The notes beneath the pieces are model-generated. The model ran no database searches, had not been told where the DNA came from, and saw only the letters and a list, made by a program, of their open reading frames with translations. Source: Dioscorea cayenensis subsp. rotundata (Eukaryota; Streptophyta; Magnoliopsida; Dioscoreales; Dioscoreaceae). Taken from it: a DNA stretch of 64,000 nucleotides. Shown in pieces: positions 62,680 through 64,000 of the stretch (position 1 is its first letter; each line of letters begins with the position of its first letter). The stretch is taken from assembly GCF_009730915.1 (NCBI RefSeq), contig NC_052475.1, positions 30,255,016 through 30,319,015 on the forward strand. Direction: 5' to 3'. Both the position numbers and the translations under genes were made by a program.

Positions 62680-63399
62680 CAGTCCTTAAAGACACAACTC
62701 AACCAGAAACACAAGATTTACCTGCCAAGAAAGCACACATTTCAATTATGACAACAACACACATCAAGAAAACGAAATTCAAGATAGTTTCTTGAAGTCT
62801 CAAACAAGCTTAATAAATTACTGAAAAGAAAACTAAAAACCTAGTTCAAAGAGTAAAAAGAAAGCCATTTTCAAACAAGCCAAGCTCAGCAAACCAAAAA
62901 AAAAAAGACATCTTTTCATTAATGTACATCACAACCACTTCCCATAGACGCAATCTGTTGGTAAGCCAACAAGTTTCAAAGCAGACAATCAATAAACACC
63001 CACAGATCACCAAAAATAAAATAACTTTTGTAAAATATCCAAACCATACGGCTTGCTAAAGAAAACGAAGTTCAAAATCACATCAAAACTGCAAGTAACC
63101 CCTTTGAGACACAAGAAAAACAAAGATGAGAAATTTTCCAGAAAACACGACCAAGAAAACCAAGGAATGGTTTAATTTTCAGTCAATGCACATACAAACA
63201 CTTCACCCAAACGCGATCTGAAAGAAAGCGAGAAAATCTCAAAGAAAAATGACAACTATTAGCACGAATTCCACTCTAGGGTTTCACTCACTCCGATTTC
63301 ATTCACGAACGGATCAAGATTCGCTCAAAATACAAAAATTACACATAAGAGAAGAGCAATAGATGAAAAAAATCGATCGAATCTTGGATACTAACCTCC

Positions 63400-64000
63400 A
63401 GATTGAAGATGAACGACGAGAATCGGGGTTTTGGGGAAGGGGCGAGAGCGGGGGAGCGAGGGTTTTGGGAGGGAAATATTATCTTTAGAAGGGACGTGAT
63501 CGCGCGCTTCTCGTTTCATTTATGTTTCACGGGGCGTTCCGTTACGAAATATCCACCGTTTATTTGCTTCGGGATTGATTACATAATGCCACGTGGCGAG
63601 AGCCTTTTCAGATGCCGGGATAATTACGCGGCTAAAGAGTTTGAACAGCTGCTTTTTTTGGGCCGGGCTTTTAAACTGGACTGCAGCGGCCCAAGTTTAC
63701 TTTTTTTCTATTTTAGGATATTGTGTAATTGCGTATATACCCTAAAAAGGTTTAAATTTGAGTATATTGGTGAATCATATATTTCGCTAATTGCCCACCT
63801 AACCCTTTAAATTTTGTATGAGTTATCAGATGTGACAGTAGATTTAAAATTAATATATGAAATAACATGTATTTGCAAGTATATTTATCAACAACATCTT
63901 GACCTATATATTGGCACCAAGTTTTTTTTATAGTGTGTTTTTTTGGGAAAATCATGAGATCAAACTCAAAAGTCTGTGCAAAATAAGAACAAGTATAATT
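63400..64000. other. promoter side of the unknown gene and right window edge
   Basis: Upstream of the unknown minus-strand gene; its 5' UTR probably starts near 63400-63500. A G-box lies at 63588-63597. The last 250 bases are AT-rich with no gene seen. Confidence 0.5.
63588..63597. promoter_or_regulatory. palindromic G-box
   Basis: GCCACGTGGC, a perfect 10-bp palindrome and a strong binding site for plant bZIP/bHLH factors. It lies about 150-200 bases upstream of the probable transcription start of the unknown minus-strand gene. Confidence 0.6.

Noticed and set aside
1-64000. tRNA genes, rRNA genes, CRISPR arrays and prokaryotic operons
   Set aside because: Box-B-like motifs were found only within the SINEs; no cloverleaf, repeat-spacer array or operon layout was seen.

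Overview
This is a 64 kb window of an AT-rich flowering-plant nuclear genome. The evidence is intron-containing genes with GT-AG junctions, a photosystem II antenna gene (CP24/LHCB6), plastid-targeted proteins, a PPR protein, plant LINEs, SINEs and MITEs, and very many (TA)n tracts. A non-grass monocot is my best guess from overall character; nothing here proves the species. No operons, CRISPR arrays or tRNA/rRNA genes were found. | Ten protein-coding genes were resolved; all but the intronless PPR and DnaJ genes have several exons, joined by reading phase. In order: (1) alpha/beta hydrolase (-), cut by the left edge; (2) E-class PPR protein (-), intronless; (3) NaKR/HIPP-like heavy-metal-associated protein (+, 3 exons); (4) small plastid DnaJ protein (-); (5) LHCB6/CP24 (+, 2 exons); (6) FCS-like zinc-finger (FLZ) protein (-, 2 exons); (7) cyclin T1, the P-TEFb cyclin (+, 6 coding exons plus a distant leader); (8) plastid phosphoglycerate-mutase-type enzyme of the 2,3-BPG-dependent family (+, 7 exons); (9) type I inositol polyphosphate 5-phosphatase (+, 9 exons); (10) DUF630/DUF632 (NRG2-like) protein (+, 5 exons). 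An eleventh gene, at the right end (-), is a conserved-looking protein of unknown function with a 24-nt microexon. | Layout: 0-4.5 kb holds the hydrolase-PPR pair, which I recall as also adjacent in Arabidopsis (At4g39955/At4g39952). 4.5-13 kb is a repeat zone: two SINEs, three or four 3' LINE fragments of one family, and an old LTR. 13-18 kb holds the metal-binding, DnaJ and CP24 genes. 18-26 kb is AT-rich, with two 5'-truncated LINEs, a TIR element and a (TA)n(TG)n tract. 26-28 kb is FLZ. 28-33 kb has no visible gene. 33-43 kb is cyclin T, whose 5' leader and first-intron region is present twice in tandem (about 2 kb each). 45-57 kb is gene-dense: mutase, 5-phosphatase and DUF632 genes. 57-63.5 kb holds an EF-1-alpha pseudogene scrap and the unknown gene. 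| The most notable items are the duplicated cyclin T leader, a roughly 310-bp near-perfect foldback just downstream of the 5-phosphatase gene, a LINE family seen at graded lengths down to about 38 bp with target-site duplications, and the unknown gene with its microexon. The genes are unrelated housekeeping or signalling genes, so no joint pathway is claimed.
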